NCBI GenBank assembly: GCA_015489295.1
Contig: WGAB01000156.1
Span: forward strand, 1-15,438
Length of the DNA stretch: 15,438 nucleotides
Direction of reading: 5' to 3'
Source: Caldifarciminota bacterium
Lineage (GTDB): Bacteria; WOR-3; Hydrothermia; WGAB01
Below the pieces are notes generated by a model. It did no database searches. It saw only the letters and a program-made list of their open reading frames with translations, and was not told where the DNA came from. Positions 6,998 to 14,974 of this stretch are shown piece after piece. Position numbers and translations under genes: made by a program. Positions within the stretch are counted from its first letter, which is position 1. Each line of letters opens with the position of its first letter.

Positions 6998-7194
6998 GAC
7001 AACCCGCTCGCTTCGTTCCTCAGGACCCGCTGCCGGGGCTCAGGATCAAAGCCAGCCGGGTGGCGGGCTGTAAATCCAGAGCTCCTGGAGGCCGGTCGGC
7101 ATGGGTCTTTTCCCTGGTGCCTTCTGCGGGTTCGATCCCGGCTTGGGTACCGCCGGGTTTTGCCCCATACTCAAGGACAACGGAAGGGAGTGCC
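6998..7194 (+). other. 197-bp non-coding spacer with tRNA-like elements
   Basis: No gene is supported here. An open frame in phase with ruvB runs back to 7060, but its extra residues lack RuvB similarity. The spacer holds a tRNA T-arm-like sequence at 7126-7142 (GCGGG, loop TTCGATC, CCGGC; four of five pairs), an anticodon-loop-like CTGTAAAT at 7068-7075, and an outer helix of GGACCCG (7023-7029) with TGGGTACC (7144-7151) containing one bulge. A five-pair hairpin (TCCAG, loop AGCTC, CTGGA) lies at 7075-7089 and a broken hairpin (GGCA...TGCC with GGG/CCC) at 7098-7121. No standard tRNA fold spans it. The ruvB leader, including a weak promoter-like pair TTGGGT (7143-7148) and CATACT (7166-7171), probably also lies here. 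Confidence 0.35.
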
Positions 7195-8241
7195 ATGGCA
7201 AAACCGCGGCTGACCACACCGGAACCCCTGGGTGCAGAGGAGCGGGAGCTGGAACGTACCCTGCGGCCGCGCACCTTCCGGGAGTTCATCGGGCAAACCC
7301 GGGTTAAGGAAAACCTCCAGGTGTTTGTTGAGGCCACCCGTCGGCGCGGCGAGGCCCTGGACCATGTGTTGCTTCATGGTCCTCCGGGTCTGGGCAAAAC
7401 CACTCTGGCCCACATCCTTGCCCATGAGCTGGGCGTGCAGATCAAGGCCACCTCGGGGCCGGTGCTCGAGCGACCAGCCGATTTGGCCGGGCTGCTTACC
7501 TCTCTGGAGCCGCGCGGCATCCTGTTCATCGATGAGATCCACCGGATCCCCCGGCCGGTGGAGGAATACCTGTATTCCGCGATGGAGGAGTACCGGATCG
7601 ATATCCTGATCGACCGGGGTCCGGGTGCCCAGTCGGTCAAGATCCACCTGCCCCCGTTTACCCTGGTGGGGGCCACGACCCGGGCGGGCATGATCACCTC
7701 GCCCCTCATGGCCCGGTTTGGCATTACCTTCCGCCTGGACTATTATTCCGCCGACGAAATCCTCCAGATCCTCAAGCGAAGCGCTGGCATCCTGGGGGTG
7801 GCCTACACCGAGGAAGGGCTGCGGGAGGTCGCCCGTCGCTCGCGGGGAACCCCCCGCATCGCCAACCGTTTGCTGCGCCGGGTGCGCGACTTCGCTGAGG
7901 TCAAGGGCAATGGTGTCATCGACCAGGAAATCGCCCGATACGCCCTGGACCGGATGGAGGTGGACGAACGGGGTTTGGATGAAATGGACAAGCGGATCCT
8001 GTTGCGCCTTATCGAAACCTATGGGGGTGGCCCCGTGGGCCTCAAAACCCTGGCCATGGCCGTGGGTGAAGACCCGGAAACCCTGGAGGAGGTGTACGAG
8101 CCCTTCCTCATTCGGGAAGGGTTTATCCAGCGCACTCCCCGGGGCCGGGTGGCCCTACCCCTGGCCTATCGGCATTTGAACCTCAAGAAACCGGAGGGAT
8201 TGTTCCATGACGGCTCGGGAACTGGCTCGGCATCTGGATGA
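7195..8241 (+). CDS. ruvB: Holliday junction branch-migration helicase RuvB
   Basis: RuvB is the AAA+ motor that, with RuvA, drives branch migration of Holliday junctions during recombinational repair. From ATG 7195 the protein has 348 residues, the usual length. Motifs in order: LRPRTFREFIGQ, Walker A GPPGLGKTT (62-70), Walker B FIDEIHR (111-117), the RuvB-typical MEEYRIDILIDRGP, sensor 1 GATTRAG (159-165), the arginine finger in SPLMARFG (Arg174), sensor 2 RGTPRIANRLLRRVRD, and the C-terminal winged helix (GGGPVGLKTLA, EPFLIREGFIQRTPRGR). The start is chosen for its Shine-Dalgarno-like AAGGGAG four bases upstream and for the match to family starts. ruvA and ruvC are not adjacent. The last 35 bases overlap nif3 in another frame, giving an unusual Gly/Ser-rich tail. 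Confidence 0.97.
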   Translation: MAKPRLTTPEPLGAEERELERTLRPRTFREFIGQTRVKENLQVFVEATRRRGEALDHVLLHGPPGLGKTTLAHILAHELGVQIKATSGPVLERPADLAGLLTSLEPRGILFIDEIHRIPRPVEEYLYSAMEEYRIDILIDRGPGAQSVKIHLPPFTLVGATTRAGMITSPLMARFGITFRLDYYSADEILQILKRSAGILGVAYTEEGLREVARRSRGTPRIANRLLRRVRDFAEVKGNGVIDQEIARYALDRMEVDERGLDEMDKRILLRLIETYGGGPVGLKTLAMAVGEDPETLEEVYEPFLIREGFIQRTPRGRVALPLAYRHLNLKKPEGLFHDGSGTGSASG

Positions 8242-8959
8242 GGTGCTGAGGGTTCATGAAATCCCCGATGTTTCGTTGAACGGCCTTCAGGTAGACAACG
8301 AGGGCGAGATTCGTCGGGTTGGGGTGGCTGTGGACATCTCAGAGCGGGCGGTGGCCGAGGCCATCCGCCGGAACCTCCATTTCTTGATCGTGCATCACGG
8401 CCTATTCTGGGGCAAGGTTTTGCCCATTACCGGCCCCCTGTACAAACGGGTCCGGCAACTCATCCGGGGCAACGTGGCCCTCTACGCGGCCCATCTGCCC
8501 CTCGACCTGCATCCGGAATTCGGGAACAACGCCGTTCTGGTCCGCGACCTGGGCTGGCCCGATGCCGGCGACTTCGGCGACTACCACGGCGTAAAGATCG
8601 GGCGGCTGGTGGAATTCCCCGCGGGCCGTCCCCTGGACGGGGTTCTGGAGGAACTCAACGCCTACTTCGGGAAGACCCCGGTTCTGTGGTCCTTTGGCCC
8701 CTCCGAGGTGCGACGGGTGGCCGTGATTTCCGGGAAGGCCATCAGCCTGCTGCCCCAGGTGGCAGAGGAGGGGGTCGACCTCCTGGTGACCGGGGAAACC
8801 GATCATGCCAGCTACTGGATGGCCGCGGAGTACGGCGTGAACGTGGCGTTTTACGGTCACTACGCCACCGAACGGCTGGGCGTGCGGGCCCTGGGAGAGT
8901 ACCTCCAGCGAACCTTCCAGTTGCCCTACGAGTTCATCGAGCTGCCGACGGGACTGTAG
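8207..8959 (+). CDS. NIF3-like dinuclear metal-binding protein (GTP cyclohydrolase I type 2 family)
   Basis: The protein has 250 residues and matches the short form of the NIF3/YbgI family, whose members bind two metal ions per subunit and form toroidal hexamers. The physiological reaction is unsettled; 'GTP cyclohydrolase I type 2' is a common database name. Metal-ligand motifs are visible: IVHHGLFW (His63-His64), AAHLPLDLH (His96, Asp100), and GHYATERLG near the end (His218, Glu222). SLNGLQVD near the N-terminus is the usual GLQ signature. It lacks the CutA1-like insert found in longer homologues. It starts inside the end of ruvB, with GGAGGG (8193-8198) eight bases upstream, so the two are co-transcribed. 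Its stop lies 23 bases inside the convergent neighbour. Confidence 0.92.
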   Translation: MTARELARHLDEVLRVHEIPDVSLNGLQVDNEGEIRRVGVAVDISERAVAEAIRRNLHFLIVHHGLFWGKVLPITGPLYKRVRQLIRGNVALYAAHLPLDLHPEFGNNAVLVRDLGWPDAGDFGDYHGVKIGRLVEFPAGRPLDGVLEELNAYFGKTPVLWSFGPSEVRRVAVISGKAISLLPQVAEEGVDLLVTGETDHASYWMAAEYGVNVAFYGHYATERLGVRALGEYLQRTFQLPYEFIELPTGL

Positions 8960-10304
8960 CGGCGGAGGGAACCACCGTTTCCTGCTCTTCTCTAAGCCTT
9001 TGTTCAATGGCCAGGCCCGTGATCAGGCCGTAAAGAAAGAACAGCTGGGGGGCTTCTCCCCGGTAAAAGGCATAGTACATGGCCAGGGTGGTCAAGAACC
9101 AGGCGGCATACAGGGCTGCCTCGGCCCCGATGGCCGGGTCCTTGTTGTGTAGCAGATCCCACAGGATCATCAGGGCCCGCCAGATGGCGTACAGGTAAGG
9201 CAGGAGTCCTACCAGGCCGAAGAAGTACATCAGAGAGTAAAAGGAACCGTGGCCTCCCCCGGTTAGGTTCTTCAATACGAATTCAGAGGCCACCTCTCGG
9301 GGAATGAACTCCGCAATGAAAACATCGGGCTTGAATCCCACGCCAAACACGGGGTTCTTTGCAATCTGCTCCATCATGAGCCGGTGGACGTTAAAGCGCA
9401 CGGAGGAGATTTCCTTTTCCGTTCCCACAATCCTGAAGACCCGCCGATAGGCGGGAGGCACGAGATCGGGGGCCAGGGTCACCACGGTTGCCGTAAGTCC
9501 GGCGGTCAGCAGCACCGTCATCACGAGGAGCATCTGGCGACGAAACCGGAACAGGGTAATCACCAGAAGGGAAACCAGAGACCCCCAGAACACGGACCGG
9601 CCGCCGCTCAGGATCAGGGTATAGCCGAAGAACAGTAGGAGGGGAACCCGAAGCCATCGTTTCAGGCGGAGGGGGTTAAAGACCAGAAGGTGCAGACCAA
9701 AGTAGGAGGGGATTTGGAGCATCAGGAACCGCACGGCTCCGGAAACCCGGTCAATGGTAATGTTCCAGGCCTTCACTCGGGTAAAGCCCAGGCGGTCCAA
9801 AAAGAGGTAGACTGCCGGTGTGTGGTAGGCCAGCACCCCCACCAGGGTGGTGAGTAGGGCGGAGACCAGGGTGGCCCACAGGAGCCGCCGTCTCCCCTGG
9901 GGGGTTTGGCTTTCATCGGCTACCATGACCAGCAGCATGAAGTCGATCATAAACCGGTAGAACAGCAGGAAGCCGCCGCCACCCCCCAGCCGGGAGGTCA
10001 ACACTGGGTTCCGGAAATACTGGCCCACGATCACCAGCAGGAAAAGGCCGGTGGCGTAATACAGGGGGTTGTACCGGGGCGTCAGGGCGTAGAGGGGCTC
10101 CATGTGCTTTTTCTTGTTGTACAGGAACATCACGAAGACGAAGGGGATAAGGGGTTCGTGCCACAGAAGGGGCGGGCCACCCCAAAAATAGGGGAACAGC
10201 ATGTAGCCGGTAATGGACCCCAGGCTGATGTAAAGCCCCCACCGGTAATTGATCACCGTGAGGAGGAGAAAGACGGCGTAGAGGATGAGGGACCAGGACT
10301 GCAT
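8934..10304 (-). CDS. O-antigen ligase/polymerase-like integral membrane protein (Wzy_C type)
   Basis: The protein has 456 residues with about ten hydrophobic membrane segments. The C-terminal half carries the Wzy/WaaL-type signature: LSGGRS (232-237), VRFNVHRLMMEQIAKNPVFG (302-321, with the conserved Arg and the NP-x-x-G-x-G end), and GHGSF (351-355, His352) before the last membrane helices. Such proteins polymerise or ligate polyprenyl-linked glycans on the outer face of the inner membrane; which of the two this one does cannot be told from sequence. It is the last gene of the minus-strand operon, 15 bases after the glycosylase gene. No good Shine-Dalgarno precedes the ATG. The tail has a short repeat (VPSAATVPSAA), and its last 26 bases overlap the end of nif3 on the other strand. 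Confidence 0.82.
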   Translation of the reverse strand: MQSWSLILYAVFLLLTVINYRWGLYISLGSITGYMLFPYFWGGPPLLWHEPLIPFVFVMFLYNKKKHMEPLYALTPRYNPLYYATGLFLLVIVGQYFRNPVLTSRLGGGGGFLLFYRFMIDFMLLVMVADESQTPQGRRRLLWATLVSALLTTLVGVLAYHTPAVYLFLDRLGFTRVKAWNITIDRVSGAVRFLMLQIPSYFGLHLLVFNPLRLKRWLRVPLLLFFGYTLILSGGRSVFWGSLVSLLVITLFRFRRQMLLVMTVLLTAGLTATVVTLAPDLVPPAYRRVFRIVGTEKEISSVRFNVHRLMMEQIAKNPVFGVGFKPDVFIAEFIPREVASEFVLKNLTGGGHGSFYSLMYFFGLVGLLPYLYAIWRALMILWDLLHNKDPAIGAEAALYAAWFLTTLAMYYAFYRGEAPQLFFLYGLITGLAIEQRLREEQETVVPSAATVPSAAR

Positions 10305-10319
10305 GGCAAACGATGGGTA

Positions 10320-10982
10320 TTATACGGGCGGGCCCCAAAGGCTCTGAACCGGACACGCCTCGCATGCCGGGTTTTGGCGGCGGCAAAAACGTTTGCCCAC
10401 GGCCACCAGGAGGGCATGAAACTCCTGATACACCGGTACCGACCCGGGCAACTGTTGTTCCAGGTATTGCCGGAGCCCTTCGTAATCCGGGGGCAGGGAG
10501 AAACCATGGCGGGAAAGGATGCGGCGCGTGTAGGCGTCCACCACGAACACCGGCCGATGGAAGGCATACAGCAGGATGGAATCGGCGGTTTCCGGGCCGA
10601 TACCCTTCAGTTCCAGAAGGTGTTGCCGCAGTGTTGCTGTGGGCAGGCGGCGAAGCCCCTCCTCGCCGCCCTGGGCCACCCACCACCGGGCAAAGCCCTG
10701 AACCCGGCGGGCCTTCTGGCGATAATAGCCGGAGGGCCGCAGGGCTTCTTCCAGAGCCTCCAGAGGGGCCCGGGCCAGGGCCCGGGGCTCAAGCCATCCC
10801 CGTTGCCGGAGATTGGCCAGGGCCCGTTCCACATTCCGCCAGGCGGTGTTCTGGGTGAGGATGGCGCCAAGGGCGATCTCAAAGGCGCTGTCTCCAGGCC
10901 ACCATCCCTGGGGCCCAAGGTGCCGGAGGAGATGCCGAAAGAGCCGGTACAGCGGACTATCGCTTCTTTCGGGCGCCGCCAT
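10320..10982 (-). CDS. Endonuclease III-related HhH-GPD DNA glycosylase (COG2231/MagIII-like)
   Basis: This 220-residue member of the endonuclease III superfamily should remove damaged bases from DNA. It shows ILTQNTAWRNVERAL, the helix-hairpin-helix LKGIGPETADSIL (126-137) and the GPD-type VFVVDAYTRRIL with the catalytic aspartate at Asp149. Glu131 stands where endonuclease III has its catalytic lysine. This fits a monofunctional glycosylase such as the 3-methyladenine glycosylase MagIII, not a bifunctional AP lyase. The C-terminal Fe-S loop has Cys200-x6-Cys207-x2-Cys210, but the fourth expected position is Trp216, so a complete 4Fe-4S cluster is doubtful. The start overlaps the end of the preceding gene by 26 bases. 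The substrate is unproven. Confidence 0.87.
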   Translation of the reverse strand: MAAPERSDSPLYRLFRHLLRHLGPQGWWPGDSAFEIALGAILTQNTAWRNVERALANLRQRGWLEPRALARAPLEALEEALRPSGYYRQKARRVQGFARWWVAQGGEEGLRRLPTATLRQHLLELKGIGPETADSILLYAFHRPVFVVDAYTRRILSRHGFSLPPDYEGLRQYLEQQLPGSVPVYQEFHALLVAVGKRFCRRQNPACEACPVQSLWGPPV

Positions 10983-12675
10983 CCTCCACGATGAAGAGGA
11001 ACCCTACGGTTTCGCCGGGATCGATCAGGGGTTCCCCCTGTTCATTGGTGGGCCAGTGGTCCAACGGACGGTCATAGCGGGAGCCCGTGGTCTGGTTTTC
11101 CCGGAGCAGGGTGTCGTAGAGTTGCCGAAGCCGGGCTTGCCAGCGTTCCATGTTCCCGGGCCGCAGGTCTACCCACTCGCTGTGGCTCCAGTGCTCGATC
11201 TGCTCTTCCGAAACGATCCAGGGGGTTTTTTCCCAGTGTTTGTCCAGCAGGCGATCGTTGCGCCGGGCAAACACCAGGGCGTTGTTGGGGAGCAGCAGGG
11301 CAAGCCCCACGGCAGTGATTTCCTGGAGAAGGCGGGGATGCTCCCGGAGGTAGGCCACCAGACGCTGACTCATGGCCTCCGGGGAAACCTTGAGCGCTTC
11401 GGGGATGGTGCCAAAGGTTCGTTTCAGCAGTTCAGCCTCAAAGAGCAGTTTGGAGAGCCTTGGCGGCCCCAGGATCTCGAAGGCCACCGAATCCAGGCCG
11501 GTTTTCTGCATTTCCCGTTCCAGGCGGCGGATCACCAGCGACCGGAGGAAGCCAGCCCGGTAAGTGGGGCCCATGACCGAGGCGTCCAGGGCGGAGACCA
11601 CGTCGAAGGAGGTGTTGTCGCCCTTGATCTCATCGAGCACCACCTCGGCGATTTCCTCAGGGGTCACGGCCTCCATCTGGCGCAGGGTGGTGATGGCCTT
11701 GAACTCCTCTAACGAGAACACGCCGTTTTCGCCGGTATCCACGAACACGGCCTCCAGGTATTCGTCGTTCCGCGGGCTTTCGTTGAAGCGGCGAAGATCG
11801 AAGGTCTGGCCCGGCTGCAGGGGCACCGCCTGGTCCAGGGATACCCGGTACAGGGGGAACTCTTTGCCCCGTTTGCGGATGCGTCCCGAGCCGATGGCCT
11901 TCCAGGCGATGAGAGCCGCGGGTTTGATCTCCTTGACGATGGGGCCGTCGGGCGTACGATCTGCCAGGAACAGCAGCAGGGAATGAGCTCCAGCCACGGC
12001 GGACTTGGAAAGCAGCACCCGCGATGGCCGCTCTTCACCGTGGGTGTATGGAATGTTGAGCCCCATGCCTCCGGTGCCGGTGGTACCCACCTTCAAGTAA
12101 AGCTGTACGCCGGTTTCCACCATCGCCCGGTGCAGGATCTGCACATGGCGCACCAGTTGCGGGATGTACAGGGTGGAGAGCAGGCGCCGAACCACGGCCT
12201 TCAGGTTCTCCTCGTTGTCCTGTTCCAGGAGCTGGCGTGCCTCCCGGGCTGTGGTGTACACGTCCTGGTAAGCCAGGGCTGTGGCGGTGTTGATGGTGTC
12301 TACAATCAGGTGGGGCCGGTGGCGGTGGATCATGCGGTAAAGGGTGGAATTTTTGAGGATCTCCGGGCTGAGTTCGTTCAGGATGTCATCCATCAGGGCC
12401 TCCTGGCAGGTGGGATCGGCCTGCAGTTCCCACCAGGCCCGGTCTTTGAACTCCTCCCGAACGAAGATGTTGCCGTATTCGGCAACCCAGCGGACCCCGG
12501 CCTCGGGAAACTCCTGCCGGAGCTCCTCTATGGCCCCCTCGGCCTCCTCCCGTTTCAGAGATGCCAGAATGAGGGTATCCGGCTTTTCGCGTTCTTCGAG
12601 AAGTTTGCGGGCGATGGCCATGCCCACCTCGCCCGCCCCACCCAGGAGCAGGATTCGTTTGCCTTGGATATCCAT
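10957..12675 (-). CDS. Large Rossmann-fold (SDR-like) protein of unknown function
   Basis: The protein has 572 residues. The N-terminus has a nucleotide-binding Rossmann start, KRILLLGGAGEVGMAIARKL, with GGAGEVG at 12-18, so it probably binds NAD(P). A DTINTATALAYQD segment (126-138) sits where SDR enzymes have their fourth strand. A strongly glycine-rich motif GTTGTGGMGLNIPYTHG (197-213) is followed by LLSKSAVAGAH (221-231) and IVKEIKPAALIAWKAI. The remaining 300 or so residues match no domain I can name. It resembles long proteins annotated only as short-chain dehydrogenases in several bacterial phyla. There is no signal peptide or membrane segment, so it is cytoplasmic. AGGAGG (12681-12686) lies five bases before the ATG. 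It sits 19 bases after the GT2 gene and overlaps the glycosylase gene, so it is co-transcribed. Substrate unknown. Confidence 0.75.
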   Translation of the reverse strand: MDIQGKRILLLGGAGEVGMAIARKLLEEREKPDTLILASLKREEAEGAIEELRQEFPEAGVRWVAEYGNIFVREEFKDRAWWELQADPTCQEALMDDILNELSPEILKNSTLYRMIHRHRPHLIVDTINTATALAYQDVYTTAREARQLLEQDNEENLKAVVRRLLSTLYIPQLVRHVQILHRAMVETGVQLYLKVGTTGTGGMGLNIPYTHGEERPSRVLLSKSAVAGAHSLLLFLADRTPDGPIVKEIKPAALIAWKAIGSGRIRKRGKEFPLYRVSLDQAVPLQPGQTFDLRRFNESPRNDEYLEAVFVDTGENGVFSLEEFKAITTLRQMEAVTPEEIAEVVLDEIKGDNTSFDVVSALDASVMGPTYRAGFLRSLVIRRLEREMQKTGLDSVAFEILGPPRLSKLLFEAELLKRTFGTIPEALKVSPEAMSQRLVAYLREHPRLLQEITAVGLALLLPNNALVFARRNDRLLDKHWEKTPWIVSEEQIEHWSHSEWVDLRPGNMERWQARLRQLYDTLLRENQTTGSRYDRPLDHWPTNEQGEPLIDPGETVGFLFIVEDGGARKKR

Positions 12676-12694
12676 ACAGTCCTCCTGTGGTTTT

Positions 12695-13648
12695 TCAATC
12701 TTTGGGCCGGATCAGGCGAAACAAACGGCGTTCAAAGATGTCAAACCGGTCTTCTACCCCGGAAACCACCTCGCCCAGGAGCCCCAGGGTGAGCGAAATG
12801 GCTCCCAGGATCAGCAAAAGGATGACCAGATAGAGAAGCGGCCGGTAGCCGTGATGCAGGCCGTACCGGAGCCACAGGGCAAAGAGCCCCACGGCCAACC
12901 CCGTGACGAAGAACAGGGCACTCAGCGTACCCAGGTACAGCAGGGGCTTCCGCATCACGGTCAACTGAAACTTTACGGCCAGCAGATCCGCGATGCCCAC
13001 CACGATGCGCCACAGGCCCGTGTACTTGCTCTGGCCCGCCCGCCGTGGACGCAGGAGCACCTTTTCTTCGGTAACCGTAAACCCCCGTTCCACCGCCAGG
13101 GGCACGATGTAGCGGTGCCAGTCTTTGCGCAGGGCCAGCAGGTAGAAGACCTCGGCCCGGATGGCCTTCATGGCGTTCATGTCGTGGATGGGCAGCCGGA
13201 ACAGTTTGCGGGAGAGCCAGTTGTATATGCCCGACACGAAACGCTTGGGATAGGGCCCCTGTTTCCACCCCACCACCAGATCGTACCCCTCGGTTTCCAC
13301 CTTCCGGGCCAGCTTCAGGGCATCGTCCAGGGTGTACTGGAGGTCAGCATCGAACACCACGAAGATATCGCCGGAGGCCAGGTTGGCTGCGGTCACGAGG
13401 GCCGCCGTTTTGCCCAGGTTCTTGGAGTGCCGTCCGAGTTTGATATAGGGCTGGAGGAAGGGGCGCTGTGCCAGTTCCTGTTTCAGGAGTTCATAGGTGC
13501 CGTCCTCCGATCCGTCGTCCACGATCACCGCCTCTATCTCCTCGGGGCTCAGGCCCCGTTCCCGGAGGAACCCCTCCAGTTCCTCCAGCAGGGCGGGCAC
13601 CACCTCCCGCTCGTTGTAGGCCGGGATCAGCAATGAGACCCTGGCCAT
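12695..13648 (-). CDS. GT2 glycosyltransferase with C-terminal membrane helices (polyprenyl-phosphate sugar synthase type)
   Basis: The protein has 317 residues. The N-terminal GT-A domain shows SLLIPAYNE, AVIVDDGSEDGT (Asp44-Asp45), NLGKTAALVTAAN and the metal-binding D-x-D in FVVFDADLQY (Asp100, Asp102). GQSKYTGLWRI (206-214 and on) is typical of the dolichol/undecaprenyl-phosphate sugar synthase group. Two hydrophobic segments (about 236-260 and 270-295) anchor it in the membrane. The likely reaction is transfer of a sugar from a nucleotide donor to a polyprenyl phosphate for envelope glycan assembly; the sugar is unknown. It starts six bases after the M16 lipoprotein gene, with GGAGGA (13661-13666) twelve bases upstream of the ATG. 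The O-antigen-ligase-like gene in the same operon fits a surface glycan role. Confidence 0.88.
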   Translation of the reverse strand: MARVSLLIPAYNEREVVPALLEELEGFLRERGLSPEEIEAVIVDDGSEDGTYELLKQELAQRPFLQPYIKLGRHSKNLGKTAALVTAANLASGDIFVVFDADLQYTLDDALKLARKVETEGYDLVVGWKQGPYPKRFVSGIYNWLSRKLFRLPIHDMNAMKAIRAEVFYLLALRKDWHRYIVPLAVERGFTVTEEKVLLRPRRAGQSKYTGLWRIVVGIADLLAVKFQLTVMRKPLLYLGTLSALFFVTGLAVGLFALWLRYGLHHGYRPLLYLVILLLILGAISLTLGLLGEVVSGVEDRFDIFERRLFRLIRPKD

Positions 13649-13654
13649 AAAGTG

Positions 13655-14974
13655 CTAAAATCCTCCGGCGGCGACCTGCACCATCTGGTCGGGCTTGAGG
13701 TAGGTCCGGGCTACCCGAACGATGTCCTTCGGCCGCACCTGGCGGAGCAGGTGGATCTGGTTCAGATCGTAGGCATACCCAGGGCCCAGGTACTCATAGA
13801 GCGACAGGAAGTAGGCCTGGTTGATCTTCTTCTGGTGGTACCGCAGGTGGCTGCCCCAGGAGGCGTTGACCACACGGCGGATCTCCTGTTCGGTAGGCGG
13901 TCGGGTAACCAGGGACTCCAGCATTTCCCGCATTCCCGCCTTTGCCTCTTCGTACTTGTTAGAACTCGTGCCCATGGCCAGCACAAAGAGCCCTACCCCG
14001 GGGCTGTAAAACCGGGTATAGGCCCCCAGGCGGTACGCGAGCCCTCGCTTTTCCCGGAGCTCGCCAGCCATCCGATCGGAGAGCACCATCGCCGCCACCC
14101 GCAGGGCCGGGCTGTCCAGATGCTGGATGCCTGGAATCTTGGTGCCCATGTACAGGTAGGCACGGTTCCCGGGTACCGGAATCTCCCGGACAGTGGGAGG
14201 CACCGGCTTCAGGGCCGCCGAATCAGGAGGCAGGTTCGGCGTGCCGGTCCAGTCGCCAAAAAGGTGCCGGACTGCGGCCAGAACCTCCCGGGCCGGCCGA
14301 TCGGACACCACCGTCAGAATGCAGTTCCCCGGCACATAGGCGGCCCGGTGGTACCGCACCAGGTCCTCCCGGGTGATCTCGGCCACGGATTCCGGGGTGC
14401 CCAGAATCGGGTGGGCCAGGGGTGACCCCTGGAACATCAGGTTGTAAAAGGTGTTGCGGGCCACCTTGTCGGGGATGACCTGGTTTTCCCGGAGGATGGC
14501 CAGCACCCGGGCCTTGGTGCGCTCCAGTTCCTGTTGCGGAAAGGTAGGGCGCCGCACTAAGGTGGCAAAAAAGGCCAGGGCCGAGTCAAAATTCGCGGAG
14601 AGGACCTTCAGCCGCACATAGGCAAAATCGCGGGAGTTGTAGTAATCGTCAAAGGGAAAATAGGGGTTGTCGTAGGTTTTGAGCTGGGCGCCGAGTTCCT
14701 CCAGGCGTCGGGCAATGGCCTTGCGGTCCAGGTTGCCGGCACCCTGGCTCAGCATCATCTGCACCAGGTTGCTCTCTCCGGGCTTCTGTTCAAAGGCCAT
14801 CCGATGGCCCACCAGCAGGTGGATCGCACTCACCTGGGTTTCGGGCACGGTTTTGACGATCACCGTCAGGCCATTGGGCAGAACGGTTTTGGTGATCGGT
14901 GTTTGGGCTTTGGGTGCACAGCCCCAAAGGAGAAGGCCCAAGATGACCGGCATCCAGCGATTTCGTGTTCTCAT
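13655..14974 (-). CDS. M16 peptidase-like lipoprotein lacking the zinc motif (R/Y-type partner subunit)
   Basis: The protein has 439 residues and begins with a lipoprotein-type signal (VILGLLLWGC, Cys19), so it is probably membrane-anchored on the outer side. The body is M16 family: VLPNGLTVIV, EITREDLVRYHRAAYVPGN and LREKRGLAY (306-314). Where active M16 enzymes have HxxEH, this protein has Asn69-Leu-Val-Gln72-Met73, so it cannot bind zinc in the usual way. It keeps the arginine/tyrosine motif (Arg307 or Arg310, Tyr314) of the C-terminal domain. In known bacterial M16B heterodimers one subunit carries HxxEH and the other the R/Y pair; this fits the second role. Its ATG overlaps the stop of the upstream M16 gene in ATGA (14971-14974), and GGGAGG (14981-14986) precedes it by six bases. 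Confidence 0.88.
   Translation of the reverse strand: MRTRNRWMPVILGLLLWGCAPKAQTPITKTVLPNGLTVIVKTVPETQVSAIHLLVGHRMAFEQKPGESNLVQMMLSQGAGNLDRKAIARRLEELGAQLKTYDNPYFPFDDYYNSRDFAYVRLKVLSANFDSALAFFATLVRRPTFPQQELERTKARVLAILRENQVIPDKVARNTFYNLMFQGSPLAHPILGTPESVAEITREDLVRYHRAAYVPGNCILTVVSDRPAREVLAAVRHLFGDWTGTPNLPPDSAALKPVPPTVREIPVPGNRAYLYMGTKIPGIQHLDSPALRVAAMVLSDRMAGELREKRGLAYRLGAYTRFYSPGVGLFVLAMGTSSNKYEEAKAGMREMLESLVTRPPTEQEIRRVVNASWGSHLRYHQKKINQAYFLSLYEYLGPGYAYDLNQIHLLRQVRPKDIVRVARTYLKPDQMVQVAAGGF

Noticed and set aside
7023..7151. A functional tRNA-Tyr gene
   Set aside because: The anticodon stem pairs poorly, the T stem has a mismatch, the closing helix has a bulge, and the spacing between anticodon and T-arm is far too long. 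It is kept only as a tRNA-like observation.
7060..7194. Upstream extension of ruvB to 7060
   Set aside because: The extra 45 residues have no RuvB similarity and cover the tRNA-like spacer. ATG 7195 has a ribosome binding site and matches family starts.
9906..10994. A 362-codon open frame on the plus strand opposite the O-antigen-ligase-like and glycosylase genes
   Set aside because: The minus-strand genes carry clear family motifs over the same bases; the plus-strand frame has none and is a shadow.
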